A stretch of DNA of 10,709 bases, from positions 1-10,709 of the forward strand of contig DJYX01000153.1 of assembly GCA_002450295.1 (NCBI GenBank), read 5' to 3'. Source of the stretch: Deltaproteobacteria bacterium UBA6967. GTDB taxonomy: Bacteria; SAR324; NAC60-12. Positions 1-6,549 of this stretch are shown piece by piece. Both the position numbers and the translations under genes were made by a program. The notes under the pieces were generated by a model. That model was not told the DNA's origin, did not search any database, and saw only the letters and a list, made by a program, of their open reading frames with translations. The number at the start of each line of letters is the position of its first letter. Position 1 is the stretch's first letter.

Positions 1-668
1 AGCAGGATTACCTCCAACCCTTGTTCCTGCACCTGCCGACGTTCTCGCAGAATCTCCTTGCGGCGTTTGCTTCTGAGTCGACTGAGGAAGTCTTCAAAGC
101 TGTCATAACCCTGATTCTGCCAATGAAATTGGAAGCTATGTCGCAATAGTAGACCAGCTGCTTCATAGATTTCACACTCCTCTGCAGGAATAAAAAGAAA
201 GTGCAGAGACGAACAGCCTTCTTGCTGGACTAACTCCAGGGCACTGGCGAGCAACTGCTGCTGAAATTCTCTGGGATTGGATGCATCTGCCGAAACCAGT
301 AGCTTGGGACCCGTCGCTGGAGTAAAGGGGACGGCTGAGGTGAGTTTGGGGAAATAGCGTTGACTATAACGTTGGTAGGCGTTCGCCCAATCCCAGTCAA
401 AGATGTATTCCCCATTGCTGTTGGTTTTCCGGTAAAGGTAGCAGGCGGCCTGCAGCTGTTTCCCTTCCCAGAGTGTCAGGTAGCGAGGTTCCCAGCCAGG
501 TTCAATTCCGACGCAGTGTCCTTCTTCCAGCGCAAGTAAATAGTCGTATTCAGCGAAGGGGAAAGCATCTCCAATCAGTCGATTCCAGGACTCTGGGGCG
601 ACCTCACGAAGGCTGTGAAAAACCTGTTGGTGCAAATTGCTATCGGTTTGAAGGGCAGTGCTGCTCAC
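1..668 (-). CDS. DUF482-type GNAT / FemAB-like acyltransferase, N-terminal part (runs off left edge)
   Basis: Partial gene; 222 codons are visible and the C-terminal part lies beyond the window. The reading frame is open from 668 to base 1. Recognisable family signatures are FDWDWANAYQRY at residues about 90-101, YFPKL followed by VPFTPATGPKLL at about 105-124, and a basic FLSRLRSKRRKEI segment at about 194-206. These match the DUF482 family (often annotated 'peptidogalycan biosynthesis' or GNAT N-acetyltransferase), whose members are usually near 380-400 residues and whose substrate is not established. The chosen start is GTG at 668, one nucleotide after the stop of the upstream regulator gene, with only a weak GAAGA as ribosome-binding site. 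An in-frame ATG at 692, inside the regulator gene, is an alternative and would add eight residues. The tight spacing suggests co-transcription and translational coupling with the regulator. Family assignment is confident; biochemical role is not. Confidence 0.85.
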   Translation of the reverse strand, partial: MSSTALQTDSNLHQQVFHSLREVAPESWNRLIGDAFPFAEYDYLLALEEGHCVGIEPGWEPRYLTLWEGKQLQAACYLYRKTNSNGEYIFDWDWANAYQRYSQRYFPKLTSAVPFTPATGPKLLVSADASNPREFQQQLLASALELVQQEGCSSLHFLFIPAEECEIYEAAGLLLRHSFQFHWQNQGYDSFEDFLSRLRSKRRKEILRERRQVQEQGLEVIL

Positions 669-669
669 G

Positions 670-1338
670 TCAGTCTTCGACCTGAACCACATGGATCTTG
701 TCGGCAACGTGGAAGGGAAGAATGGCCTGTTGTTCTTCCTGCTGGAGTGCCATTGAACTCATCACGTCGGCACGGGAAATCACTTGATGCTTCTGACCTG
801 GAATCACCTGCTGGGTGTGCAGGATCTTGAGCAATTCCTCGGAATCTTCCAATTCTTCGGCAATCATTATGATCTCCACCATCATGCCTTCTTCTGCCTG
901 ATCCAGGGTGAAGCAGTCCTCTGGTAGGGAATGGCCGGGCATCGGCGTCCCGTGAGGGCAGGTCTCTGGATAGTTAAGAAAGGCGGCCAGCTTATCGACA
1001 ACCGTGGGAGTCATCGCATGTTCGAGTTGATGAGCGTGCTTGTGTACTTCATACCAGGGGATTCCCAGAGTATTGCAGAGAAAATATTCGGCAAGATTGT
1101 GGCGGAAGGCAATGTCGCAGGCGAGACGCTCTCCTTCCCTGGTCAGGTTGATCTCTTTCTTGTCATCCATCTGGATCAACTCATCTCGCTGCATGCGCTG
1201 CAGGGTAGCGTGTACCGTTGGGGCACTGCTCTTGAGACGCTGTGCTAGGGTGACGGCCTTGAGGCGCTCTCCAGCACCTCGCAACTGGTATAGCAGCAAG
1301 AGGTACTCTTCAATGACAATCGAGTGTTTCTCAGACAT
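670..1338 (-). CDS. DtxR/MntR-family metal-dependent transcriptional regulator
   Basis: A 222-residue iron- or manganese-responsive repressor-type protein. Residues about 7-70 form the winged helix-turn-helix (recognition part around SSAPTVHATLQRM, 37-49). Residues about 75-140 form the metal-binding and dimerisation domain, including the family motif CPHGTPMPG at 127-135. Residues about 143-222 look like the SH3/FeoA-like third domain. Aligning by eye to diphtheria DtxR with a one-residue offset gives H80, E84 and H99 as the ancillary site and E11, H103, E106 and H107 as the primary site. Thus the DtxR Met10 and Cys102 positions are Glu and His here, which leaves Fe versus Mn preference open. 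The ATG start has AGGA eight bases upstream. The preceding 153-nt gap carries promoter-like and operator-like elements, consistent with autoregulation. No metal transporter gene lies alongside in the window, so its targets are unknown. Confidence 0.9.
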   Translation of the reverse strand: MSEKHSIVIEEYLLLLYQLRGAGERLKAVTLAQRLKSSAPTVHATLQRMQRDELIQMDDKKEINLTREGERLACDIAFRHNLAEYFLCNTLGIPWYEVHKHAHQLEHAMTPTVVDKLAAFLNYPETCPHGTPMPGHSLPEDCFTLDQAEEGMMVEIIMIAEELEDSEELLKILHTQQVIPGQKHQVISRADVMSSMALQQEEQQAILPFHVADKIHVVQVED

Positions 1339-1378
1339 TGGGAGTTCCTGACAGAGATGAGCAAAGATTTAGACTGTT

Positions 1379-1392
1379 AGCCTAGCAAGGCT
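1379..1392. promoter_or_regulatory. Putative operator: palindrome upstream of the dtxR-family gene
   Basis: AGCCT-AGCA-AGGCT is a perfect 5-bp inverted repeat with a 4-nt centre, lying 41 nt before the regulator's ATG. The stretch TAGCAAGGCT resembles the core of enterobacterial MntR boxes as I remember them (TAGCAAAGGCTA), and TTAGCCTA resembles the middle of DtxR boxes. An autoregulatory site for the adjacent gene is therefore plausible. The palindrome is short and the assignment is inference. Confidence 0.4.
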
Positions 1393-1466
1393 CTGCCAGA
1401 AAAACAAACAGGATTCAGCTTTTATAGTGGTGGTTGGTCTGCTAAGTCCATTCTATTTCTGGCAGA
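1392..1466. repeat. 11-bp perfect inverted repeat flanking the dtxR promoter region
   Basis: TCTGCCAGAAA at 1392-1402 is exactly complementary to TTTCTGGCAGA at 1456-1466, with 53 bp between. The TTTATA element that reads as a minus-strand -10 box lies near the centre. In RNA the arms could form a long-range stem; in DNA they could be paired protein-binding sites. Neither arm is followed by a U-run in the minus direction, so this is not a typical intrinsic terminator. Confidence 0.6.
1421..1450 (-). promoter_or_regulatory. Candidate sigma70-type promoter for the dtxR-family gene
   Basis: On the minus strand TATAAA (1426-1421) matches the -10 consensus at five of six positions. TGGACT (1450-1445) sits 18 bp upstream as a weak -35. 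This would give a leader of roughly 75 nt before the ATG at 1338. A weaker alternative is TTGTTT (1407-1402) and TAGGCT (1384-1379) with 17-bp spacing, whose -10 would overlap the putative operator. The location in the only long intergenic gap supports a promoter; the exact boxes are uncertain. Confidence 0.4.
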
Positions 1467-1467
1467 C
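1437..1467. repeat. 6-bp inverted repeat overlapping one arm of the 11-bp repeat
   Basis: GTCTGC (1437-1442) pairs with GCAGAC (1462-1467) across a 19-nt loop. The right arm shares bases with the 1456-1466 arm of the longer inverted repeat, so the two pairings would exclude each other in a transcript. There is no following U-tract, so termination after ruvC is not demonstrated. Confidence 0.4.
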
Positions 1468-1491
1468 ACCTACGGCTAGACGGAGGAAATA

Positions 1492-1989
1492 TCACGGAAG
1501 ACGCTGCAAACGTTGCTGCAACGGAAGGATATGGGCGTGAGTGAGGGAAACAGCCAACGCATCGGCTTCGTCTTCTTGGAGTGGACGAGATCGGAGATTC
1601 AGCAGCATACGGACCATGTGCTGAATCTGCTCTTTCTGGGCACCACCTGTTCCTACCAGAGATTGCTTGACCTGTCTCGGCGCATACTCGTGTAGACGAA
1701 CCTGCCGACGTCCCAGTTCTAGTAGCACGACCCCTCGCACATGTCCCAGCACCAAGGCAGAGCGTGGGTGCTTTGCAAAGAAGACTTCTTCGACAACTCC
1801 ACAATCTGGTTGCCACTGCTGAATCAAGTCTCCAAGAGCATCACCTAGAAGAACCAAACGTTCTGCTAATGATTTCGATTCCGGCAGGCGGATACAACCA
1901 CTGGAGAGATAGCGATTGTGCTGAGGAGTCGCTTCAATTAGACCATAACCCGTACGACGACTACCTGGATCAATCCCTAGAATTCTCAT
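1492..1989 (-). CDS. ruvC: Holliday junction resolvase RuvC
   Basis: A 165-residue endodeoxyribonuclease that cuts Holliday junctions symmetrically during recombinational repair, normally acting with the RuvAB branch-migration motor. The RNase H-like fold is clear: GIDPGSRRTGYG at 5-16 carries the first catalytic aspartate (D7), VVEEVFFAKHP at 65-75 carries the glutamate (E67), and EDEADALAVSLTHAH at 139-153 carries the C-terminal aspartates (D140 and D143). Length is normal for the family. The ATG lies 3 nt after the yebC stop with no good Shine-Dalgarno sequence, suggesting translation coupled to yebC. yebC-ruvC is a widespread pairing, but the usual following ruvA and ruvB genes are absent here; the next gene is a DtxR-family regulator after a 153-nt gap. 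Confidence 0.97.
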   Translation of the reverse strand: MRILGIDPGSRRTGYGLIEATPQHNRYLSSGCIRLPESKSLAERLVLLGDALGDLIQQWQPDCGVVEEVFFAKHPRSALVLGHVRGVVLLELGRRQVRLHEYAPRQVKQSLVGTGGAQKEQIQHMVRMLLNLRSRPLQEDEADALAVSLTHAHILPLQQRLQRLP

Positions 1990-1992
1990 GCT

Positions 1993-2748
1993 TCAGGACG
2001 CTAACTGAGTGGCCACTTCCTCACTAATATCGAAATTGGAATAGACCTGCTGGACATCATCATCATCTTCCAGCATCTCAATCAGACGAATGACCTGCTC
2101 TGCCTTCTGAGCATCTTCAATAGCAATCCGGTTTTGTGGATTCCAAATAATACCAGAGTGTTGCATCGGTACAGAATTCTCTTCCAAGAAACTACGCACC
2201 TGCTCCAGATCCGCAATGCTTGTGTAGACCTCGTAGTTTTCTGGGTCTTCCGTATTCAGATCCTCTGCGCCTGCTTCCAGAATAAATTCTGTCAGTGCAT
2301 CTTCGCTGATCTTGTCTTTCTCAATCGTGATTTGTCCAAGTCGATCAAACATGTATTGCACAGAGTTAGTGGAACCCAAACTACCACCCGATTTGTTGAA
2401 AGCGTAGCGAATGGACGCAATCGTACGGTTGCGATTATCGGTCATCGCCTCAACAATGATTGCCACATTGTGTGGGCCGTACCCTTCGTAAACAATCTCC
2501 TCGTAGTTATCACCTTCACCTTCTCCAATTGCCTTCTTGATTGCCCGCATGATATTGTCCATCGGCATTGACTGACCCCGCGCATTTGCTACCGCAGTGC
2601 GTAACCGAGGATTGGCATCAATGTCTCCACCCCCCACTCGGGCCGCCACTGTAACCTCCTTGATCAATTTGGTGAAGAGCTTGCCTCGCTTGGCATCCTG
2701 GGCAGCCTTCTTGTGCTTGATCGTGCTCCACTTACTGTGTCCTGACAT
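1993..2748 (-). CDS. yebC: YebC/PmpR (TACO1) family protein
   Basis: A 251-residue protein of the conserved YebC/PmpR family. The diagnostic N-terminus MSGHSKWSTIKHKKAAQD is present, followed by the KLFTKLIKEVTVAAR helix (23-37), NPRLRTAVANAR (46-57), the central EGYGPHNVAIIVEAMTDNRNRT segment beginning near residue 88, and an acidic C-terminal region. Family members were long annotated as transcriptional regulators; more recent work links the YebC/TACO1 family to the ribosome and to relief of translational pausing, so either label should be used with care. The ATG is preceded by AGGGA, which overlaps the TAG stop of rimO (6-nt spacer), indicating coupling. The position directly behind ribosomal genes and rimO fits a translation role, which is inference. 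Confidence 0.96.
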   Translation of the reverse strand: MSGHSKWSTIKHKKAAQDAKRGKLFTKLIKEVTVAARVGGGDIDANPRLRTAVANARGQSMPMDNIMRAIKKAIGEGEGDNYEEIVYEGYGPHNVAIIVEAMTDNRNRTIASIRYAFNKSGGSLGSTNSVQYMFDRLGQITIEKDKISEDALTEFILEAGAEDLNTEDPENYEVYTSIADLEQVRSFLEENSVPMQHSGIIWNPQNRIAIEDAQKAEQVIRLIEMLEDDDDVQQVYSNFDISEEVATQLAS

Positions 2749-2754
2749 GATTCC

Positions 2755-4113
2755 CTATTCGATGATTTTACCGACCAGATCATAGTCATGCGCTTCGGTG
2801 ATCTCCACAGAGTGGAAAGTTCCCGGACGCGCGTTACCCTCATTGATATAGACCAACCCATCTACTTCTGGTCCCTGAAACGCAGCTCTGCCCTGTAACA
2901 ATAGCTCTGTCTCTTCTGCATAACCATCCACCAAGACGGGCAAGACATGTCCTACTCTAGCTTGATTACGTTGCTGGCTAACCTGGCGCTGTACCTCCAT
3001 CAGGCGTTGCTTTCGTTCGTGCTTAACCGCATTAGGAACAGGATCACCCAAGCGCGCTGAACGAATATTATCTTCTGGAGAGTAGGTGAACACACCCACA
3101 TGAGTGAAATGTCCTGCTGCCACAAATTCCAAGAGTTCTTCAAAGGCCTCTTCTGTCTCTGTCGGGAAGCCAACAATGAAGGTTGTTCGCCAAGCCACCT
3201 CTGGGAGGACTCTTTTTACTTCCTGCATCTTCTGCTCAATCTGTGACCGAGTGATCTTGCGGTTCATCTTGCGTAGGACACTGTCTTCGATGTGTTGAAA
3301 AGGCATGTCCAGATAAGCACAAAATCGCTTGTCCGCAGCAAAAGCTGCCAACGCCTCATCTGTAAAGGTGTTGGGATAGCAGTAGAAGAGACGAACCCAA
3401 AAATCACCTTCCAAGGCACTGATGGCACGCAGCAACTCCGCAAGCTCCAACTGGCCTCGATCTCTACCGAAGGAAGAAGTGTCCTGTGAGATCAGGTTGA
3501 TTTCCTTAACCCCTCTGCTCACTAACTGTTGGATCTCGTTCACGATGGATGGGACACTGCGGCTGCTCAGCAATCCCCGCAACATCGGAATGTTGCAGAA
3601 AGAGCACATATTCGAGCAACCTTCCGCAATCTTAACATAAGCAAAATGACGAGGAGTGGACTGCTGCTTTTCCTGTTCCTCAAATTGCTGGTAGTGTGGC
3701 TTGGGCTGAACAAAAGAGTGTTGCTTGCCCGGTTCTCTGCGCACCTGATCTAACAAAGGAACAATCTCACTGAAATCCTGAGAGCCCAGCAAAGCATCTA
3801 GTTCTGGGAGTTCTTTCAGTAAGTCTTCACGATAGCGCTGGCTTAAGCAACCAGCTGCCACCAATGTGGAACAGCGTCCGGTCTCTTTGAATTCGCTGAG
3901 CTCAAGAATGCGCTGGACAGATTCTTCAGTAGCTGAAGTCAGGAAGGCACAGGTGTTGACAACGATAGCGTCAGCTTCCTGTGGTTCGAGCGTGAGTGTG
4001 TAGTGATTTTGGGAAAGGTGGTGGAGCATGATTTCTGAGTCCACCCGGTTTTTCGAACAACCGAGCGTCTCGACATACACCTTGGCCCTTCCCACAGTGT
4101 GAGGTGCAGGCAT
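2755..4113 (-). CDS. rimO: Ribosomal protein S12 methylthiotransferase RimO
   Basis: A radical-SAM methylthiotransferase that adds a methylthio group to a conserved aspartate of ribosomal protein S12 in the cytoplasm. Numbering from the ATG at 4113 (452 residues): the N-terminal UPF0004 domain has ETLGCSKNRVDSE (C19), VVNTCAF (C55) and AAGCLSQRY (C89), which ligate one cluster; the radical-SAM motif EGCSNMCSFC gives C166, C170 and C173; a TRAM-like domain occupies roughly the last 70 residues. The ETLGCSKNRVD signature separates RimO from the tRNA enzyme MiaB. The frame is also open to a TTG at 4131, just after the rplQ stop, and a GTG at 4095 lies nearer to the usual family start; none has a strong ribosome-binding site. 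It sits 20 nt behind rplQ, and its substrate gene rpsL is not in the window. Confidence 0.96.
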   Translation of the reverse strand: MPAPHTVGRAKVYVETLGCSKNRVDSEIMLHHLSQNHYTLTLEPQEADAIVVNTCAFLTSATEESVQRILELSEFKETGRCSTLVAAGCLSQRYREDLLKELPELDALLGSQDFSEIVPLLDQVRREPGKQHSFVQPKPHYQQFEEQEKQQSTPRHFAYVKIAEGCSNMCSFCNIPMLRGLLSSRSVPSIVNEIQQLVSRGVKEINLISQDTSSFGRDRGQLELAELLRAISALEGDFWVRLFYCYPNTFTDEALAAFAADKRFCAYLDMPFQHIEDSVLRKMNRKITRSQIEQKMQEVKRVLPEVAWRTTFIVGFPTETEEAFEELLEFVAAGHFTHVGVFTYSPEDNIRSARLGDPVPNAVKHERKQRLMEVQRQVSQQRNQARVGHVLPVLVDGYAEETELLLQGRAAFQGPEVDGLVYINEGNARPGTFHSVEITEAHDYDLVGKIIE

Positions 4114-4133
4114 AGGAAATGCCCGAGGCAAGA

Positions 4134-4631
4134 TCAGGCGGTTTTTTCTGTTTCTACTTCAGCCTTTGGCTCGTTGACCTGAGTGCTGACTTCTTCAAGT
4201 AGTGATGGAGCCGGTTGTGGCTTGGCAGCTTTACGACTCTTGGTTTTTTTGAGGGCACTGAGTGCATCGTTTTCACTTCCCACCAACTGCACAATAGCCA
4301 TTTCGGAAGCATCACCCAAACGGCGCTTGGCCAACTTGATCACACGGCAGTAGCCTCCGGGGCGTTCCTTATAGCGCTCCGCTATCTCTCCAAAGAGGTT
4401 TTCCATCGCCAGTTTGCTCTTCACAAAGCGCAAGACCTGGCGTCGAGCGTGTAGATCACCACGTTTGGCAAAGGTGATCATCTTCTCTAAGGGAACACGA
4501 ACCTCTTTGGCTCGGGCTAGGGTACAAGTGACTTCCCCATTTTCTAGGATTGAAGTCACCATGTTACGCATCATTGCTCGGCGGTGTGATGAGGAAACTC
4601 CAAGCTTTCTTCCAGCTTTCAAGTGTCGCAT
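4134..4631 (-). CDS. rplQ: Large-subunit ribosomal protein L17
   Basis: A 165-residue 50S subunit protein located near the exit tunnel. The opening [20 protein letters not shown] is the canonical L17 N-terminus, followed by [13 protein letters not shown] (22-34) and the [19 protein letters not shown] core block near 99-117. After about residue 125 there is a Lys/Ala/Pro-rich then Glu-rich tail of some 40 residues that goes beyond the shortest family members; such variable tails are known in L17. The gene starts 6 nt after rpoA, with AAAGAG (inside the rpoA end) as a modest Shine-Dalgarno sequence. It is the last ribosomal gene of the block, as in most bacteria where it closes the alpha operon, but here transcription probably continues into rimO. 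Confidence 0.97.
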   Translation of the reverse strand: MRHLKAGRKLGVSSSHRRAMMRNMVTSILENGEVTCTLARAKEVRVPLEKMITFAKRGDLHARRQVLRFVKSKLAMENLFGEIAERYKERPGGYCRVIKLAKRRLGDASEMAIVQLVGSENDALSALKKTKSRKAAKPQPAPSLLEEVSTQVNEPKAEVETEKTA

Positions 4632-4637
4632 GGTCGA

Positions 4638-5702
4638 TTACTCTTTCTTTGCTTTTTCAACAGGATTTGCGTCAGGGTCGAAGTTTTCTAGCTTCATTCC
4701 CAGCGACAGGTTCATAGCTGACAAAATCGTTTTGATTTCATTGAGCGATTTGCGCCCAAAATTTTTGGTCCGCAGCATCTCTGCTTCTGTTTTCTGCACC
4801 AAGTCTGCGATGGTTTCAATTTTCGCATTCTGTAGGCAGTTGATGGAGCGAACAGAGAGTTCTAACTCGCTGACGCTGCGATAGAGATTGTCGTTTGTCG
4901 GAGCTTCTTCAACATCCAAATCTTCATCTGGTTCAATCCGTTTTTCCGGATCAAAATTGATGAAGACTTCCATGTGCTCTTTCATGATCTTGGCAGCATA
5001 AGCCACACTATCAATCGGATTGACTGCCCCAGAGGTCCAAACTTCCATGTCCAGTTGATCTTGCTCCTGCTCATCGATTGTTTGAGTGAAGATCTTATAG
5101 TTCACCCTCTTAATCGGCGAATGATTTGAATCCAGGTAGATCACATTGACAGGTAGCTCTCGACTTTGGTTTTCTTCGGCTGTCACATACCCTTTATTCA
5201 TTCGCACATACAGGGTCATGCTCAGTGTTGCGTTCTCTTCCAAGTGAGCGATCTCACAATCTGGGTTGAGAATCTCAGCCTTATTGAAGGTGGAGATATC
5301 TTCACCTCTCAATATACAGGGGCCTTCACCAATCAATTCCAATTCGATGATATCATCCTCAAATTGCTGAATATCGAGATTCTTGATATTCAGAATGATC
5401 TGGACGACATCTTCAAGGATTCCTGGAAGTTGGGTGAACTCATGTGCCACCCCTTCAATTTGGACTGCGAAGACCGCGCTTCCACGGATAGAAGAAAGCA
5501 ATGTTCTTCGCAACATATGACCAATGGTCAGTCCAAAGCCAGGCTCCAAGGCCTCTACTGCAAAGTGGCCATACTCATTGCTAAGAGTGTCGGCTTCCAC
5601 CTTGAGGGCTTCTGGCCAAAGCATTTCGCCAACATGAGTGGACAGACTTGCTGGGTTTACAGCACTGGCCGCTGGTTCAGTCTCTTGCAGTTCTTCGTTC
5701 AT
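4638..5702 (-). CDS. rpoA: DNA-directed RNA polymerase subunit alpha
   Basis: A 354-residue alpha subunit that dimerises to start RNA polymerase assembly and contacts promoter UP elements and activators. The N-terminal assembly domain shows PGFGLTIGHMLRRTLLSSIRG at about 54-74, with the conserved LRR at 64-66. An acidic linker (about 252-272) leads to the C-terminal domain, where ELSVRSINCL (281-290) and NFGRKSLNEIKTIL (314-327) carry the helix-hairpin-helix; R285 corresponds to E. coli R265, the key DNA-contact residue. The LRR motif lies about 21 residues further in than in E. coli, so the first 25 or so residues (Glu/Ala/Ser-rich) are an extension. M27 at 5624 is an alternative start, but it lacks a good Shine-Dalgarno sequence. 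It follows rpsK directly with no rpsD between. Confidence 0.97.
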   Translation of the reverse strand: MNEELQETEPAASAVNPASLSTHVGEMLWPEALKVEADTLSNEYGHFAVEALEPGFGLTIGHMLRRTLLSSIRGSAVFAVQIEGVAHEFTQLPGILEDVVQIILNIKNLDIQQFEDDIIELELIGEGPCILRGEDISTFNKAEILNPDCEIAHLEENATLSMTLYVRMNKGYVTAEENQSRELPVNVIYLDSNHSPIKRVNYKIFTQTIDEQEQDQLDMEVWTSGAVNPIDSVAYAAKIMKEHMEVFINFDPEKRIEPDEDLDVEEAPTNDNLYRSVSELELSVRSINCLQNAKIETIADLVQKTEAEMLRTKNFGRKSLNEIKTILSAMNLSLGMKLENFDPDANPVEKAKKE

Positions 5703-5750
5703 TTTCTAGTCCGTTGGGAGTACTGGTCAGAGAGACAGGGACGAGCTCTG

Positions 5751-6137
5751 TCAGATTCGGCGCTGCTTTGGCGGTCGGCAACCGTTATGGGGCACTGGGG
5801 TTACATCCTGAATGCTAGTAACACGAACACCCTCAAACCCCGCTAAAGCACGTAGAGCGGATTCTCGACCCGAACCTGGGCCTTTGACGCGGATCTGAAC
5901 CTCTTTCAAACCATTATCAATCGCTTTTCGCATCGCGTCTTCAGCAGCTACTTTGGCAGCAAAAGGGGTGCTCTTGCGTGATCCTTTGAAACCATGAAGT
6001 CCCGTGCTCGACCATGAAATGATGTTACCTCGGACGTCTGAGATGCTGACGATCGTGTTGTTGAACGATGCCTGAATATGAGCAATACCTTGCTCAATAT
6101 TCTTTTTCTCTTTCTTTTTTCTTTTGACCTTACTCAT
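5751..6137 (-). CDS. rpsK: Small-subunit ribosomal protein S11
   Basis: A 128-residue platform protein of the 30S subunit, next to the mRNA exit region. The Lys-rich N-terminus ([11 protein letters not shown]) precedes the conserved [16 protein letters not shown] block (19-34), [13 protein letters not shown] (56-68) and the [16 protein letters not shown] block (83-98), ending in the typical [11 protein letters not shown]. Length is standard. It starts at ATG 34 nt after rpsM, with AGGA about 10 nt upstream. The order rpsM-rpsK-rpoA-rplQ is the alpha operon without rpsD. Confidence 0.98.
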   Translation of the reverse strand: MSKVKRKKKEKKNIEQGIAHIQASFNNTIVSISDVRGNIISWSSTGLHGFKGSRKSTPFAAKVAAEDAMRKAIDNGLKEVQIRVKGPGSGRESALRALAGFEGVRVTSIQDVTPVPHNGCRPPKQRRI

Positions 6138-6171
6138 GAACTGCTCTTCCTAGAGTTAGACGGAGAGTTAA

Positions 6172-6543
6172 TTATTTTTTCTTGCGGCTGACTGCCAGTT
6201 TGCGTGGTCCTTTGCGTGTTCGGGCATTGGTCTTGGTTCGTTGGCCACGAACTGGCAGGCCCTTACGATGTCGGAGTCCTCTATAATTTCCCAAGTCCAT
6301 CAAGCGCTTGATGTTCAGGTTGATTTCCCGACGCAGATCACCTTCCACCTGGTATACGCCCTCAATCGCACCACGCAGACGAGCAACTTCTTCATCACTC
6401 AACTCCGTTGTCTTGGTATCTCGGTCAATACCTGTGGTAGCGAGGATCTTATTCGCCGTTGGACGGCCAATTCCATAAATATACGTCAGCGCAACCTCAA
6501 TGCGCTTAGCTCTGGGTAAGTCCACACCGGATATTCTTGCCAT
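6172..6543 (-). CDS. rpsM: Small-subunit ribosomal protein S13
   Basis: A 123-residue protein of the 30S head that forms bridges to the large subunit and contacts P-site t[24 protein letters not shown] is recognisable at the N-terminus, [11 protein letters not shown] at 24-34 is the helix-two-turns-helix region, and the basic C-terminus [23 protein letters not shown] (about 88-110) with the KLAVSRKKK end is canonical. The ATG lies 6 nt after secY; the strong AGGAG ribosome-binding site overlaps the secY stop codon (TAG-GAG), so the two genes are tightly coupled. No rpmJ, infA or adk/map separates it from secY. Confidence 0.98.
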   Translation of the reverse strand: MARISGVDLPRAKRIEVALTYIYGIGRPTANKILATTGIDRDTKTTELSDEEVARLRGAIEGVYQVEGDLRREINLNIKRLMDLGNYRGLRHRKGLPVRGQRTKTNARTRKGPRKLAVSRKKK

Positions 6544-6549
6544 GATCTC

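Noticed and set aside
230-415. Minus-strand 61-codon open frame near the left edge
   Set aside because: It is out of frame with the DUF482 GNAT gene that covers the region and carries clear family motifs.
1437-1467. Intrinsic terminator after ruvC
   Set aside because: The stem is only 6 bp with a 19-nt loop and no U-run follows on the minus strand, so I list it as an inverted repeat only.
1442-1816. Minus-strand 124-codon open frame overlapping ruvC in another frame
   Set aside because: Its product is dominated by Arg, Ser and Cys in a pattern typical of an out-of-frame shadow, while the ruvC frame has all catalytic residues.
2134-2571. Plus-strand 145-codon open frame antisense to yebC
   Set aside because: It lies wholly inside yebC and encodes no recognisable protein; no ribosome-binding site or promoter context supports it.
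4414-4884. Plus-strand 156-codon open frame across the rplQ/rpoA junction
   Set aside because: Antisense shadow of two certain genes, with no family signature.
5166-5846. Plus-strand 226-codon open frame across rpoA and the rpsK 3' end
   Set aside because: It is antisense to two certain genes, its product has no recognisable domain, and its length follows from the codon pattern of rpoA.
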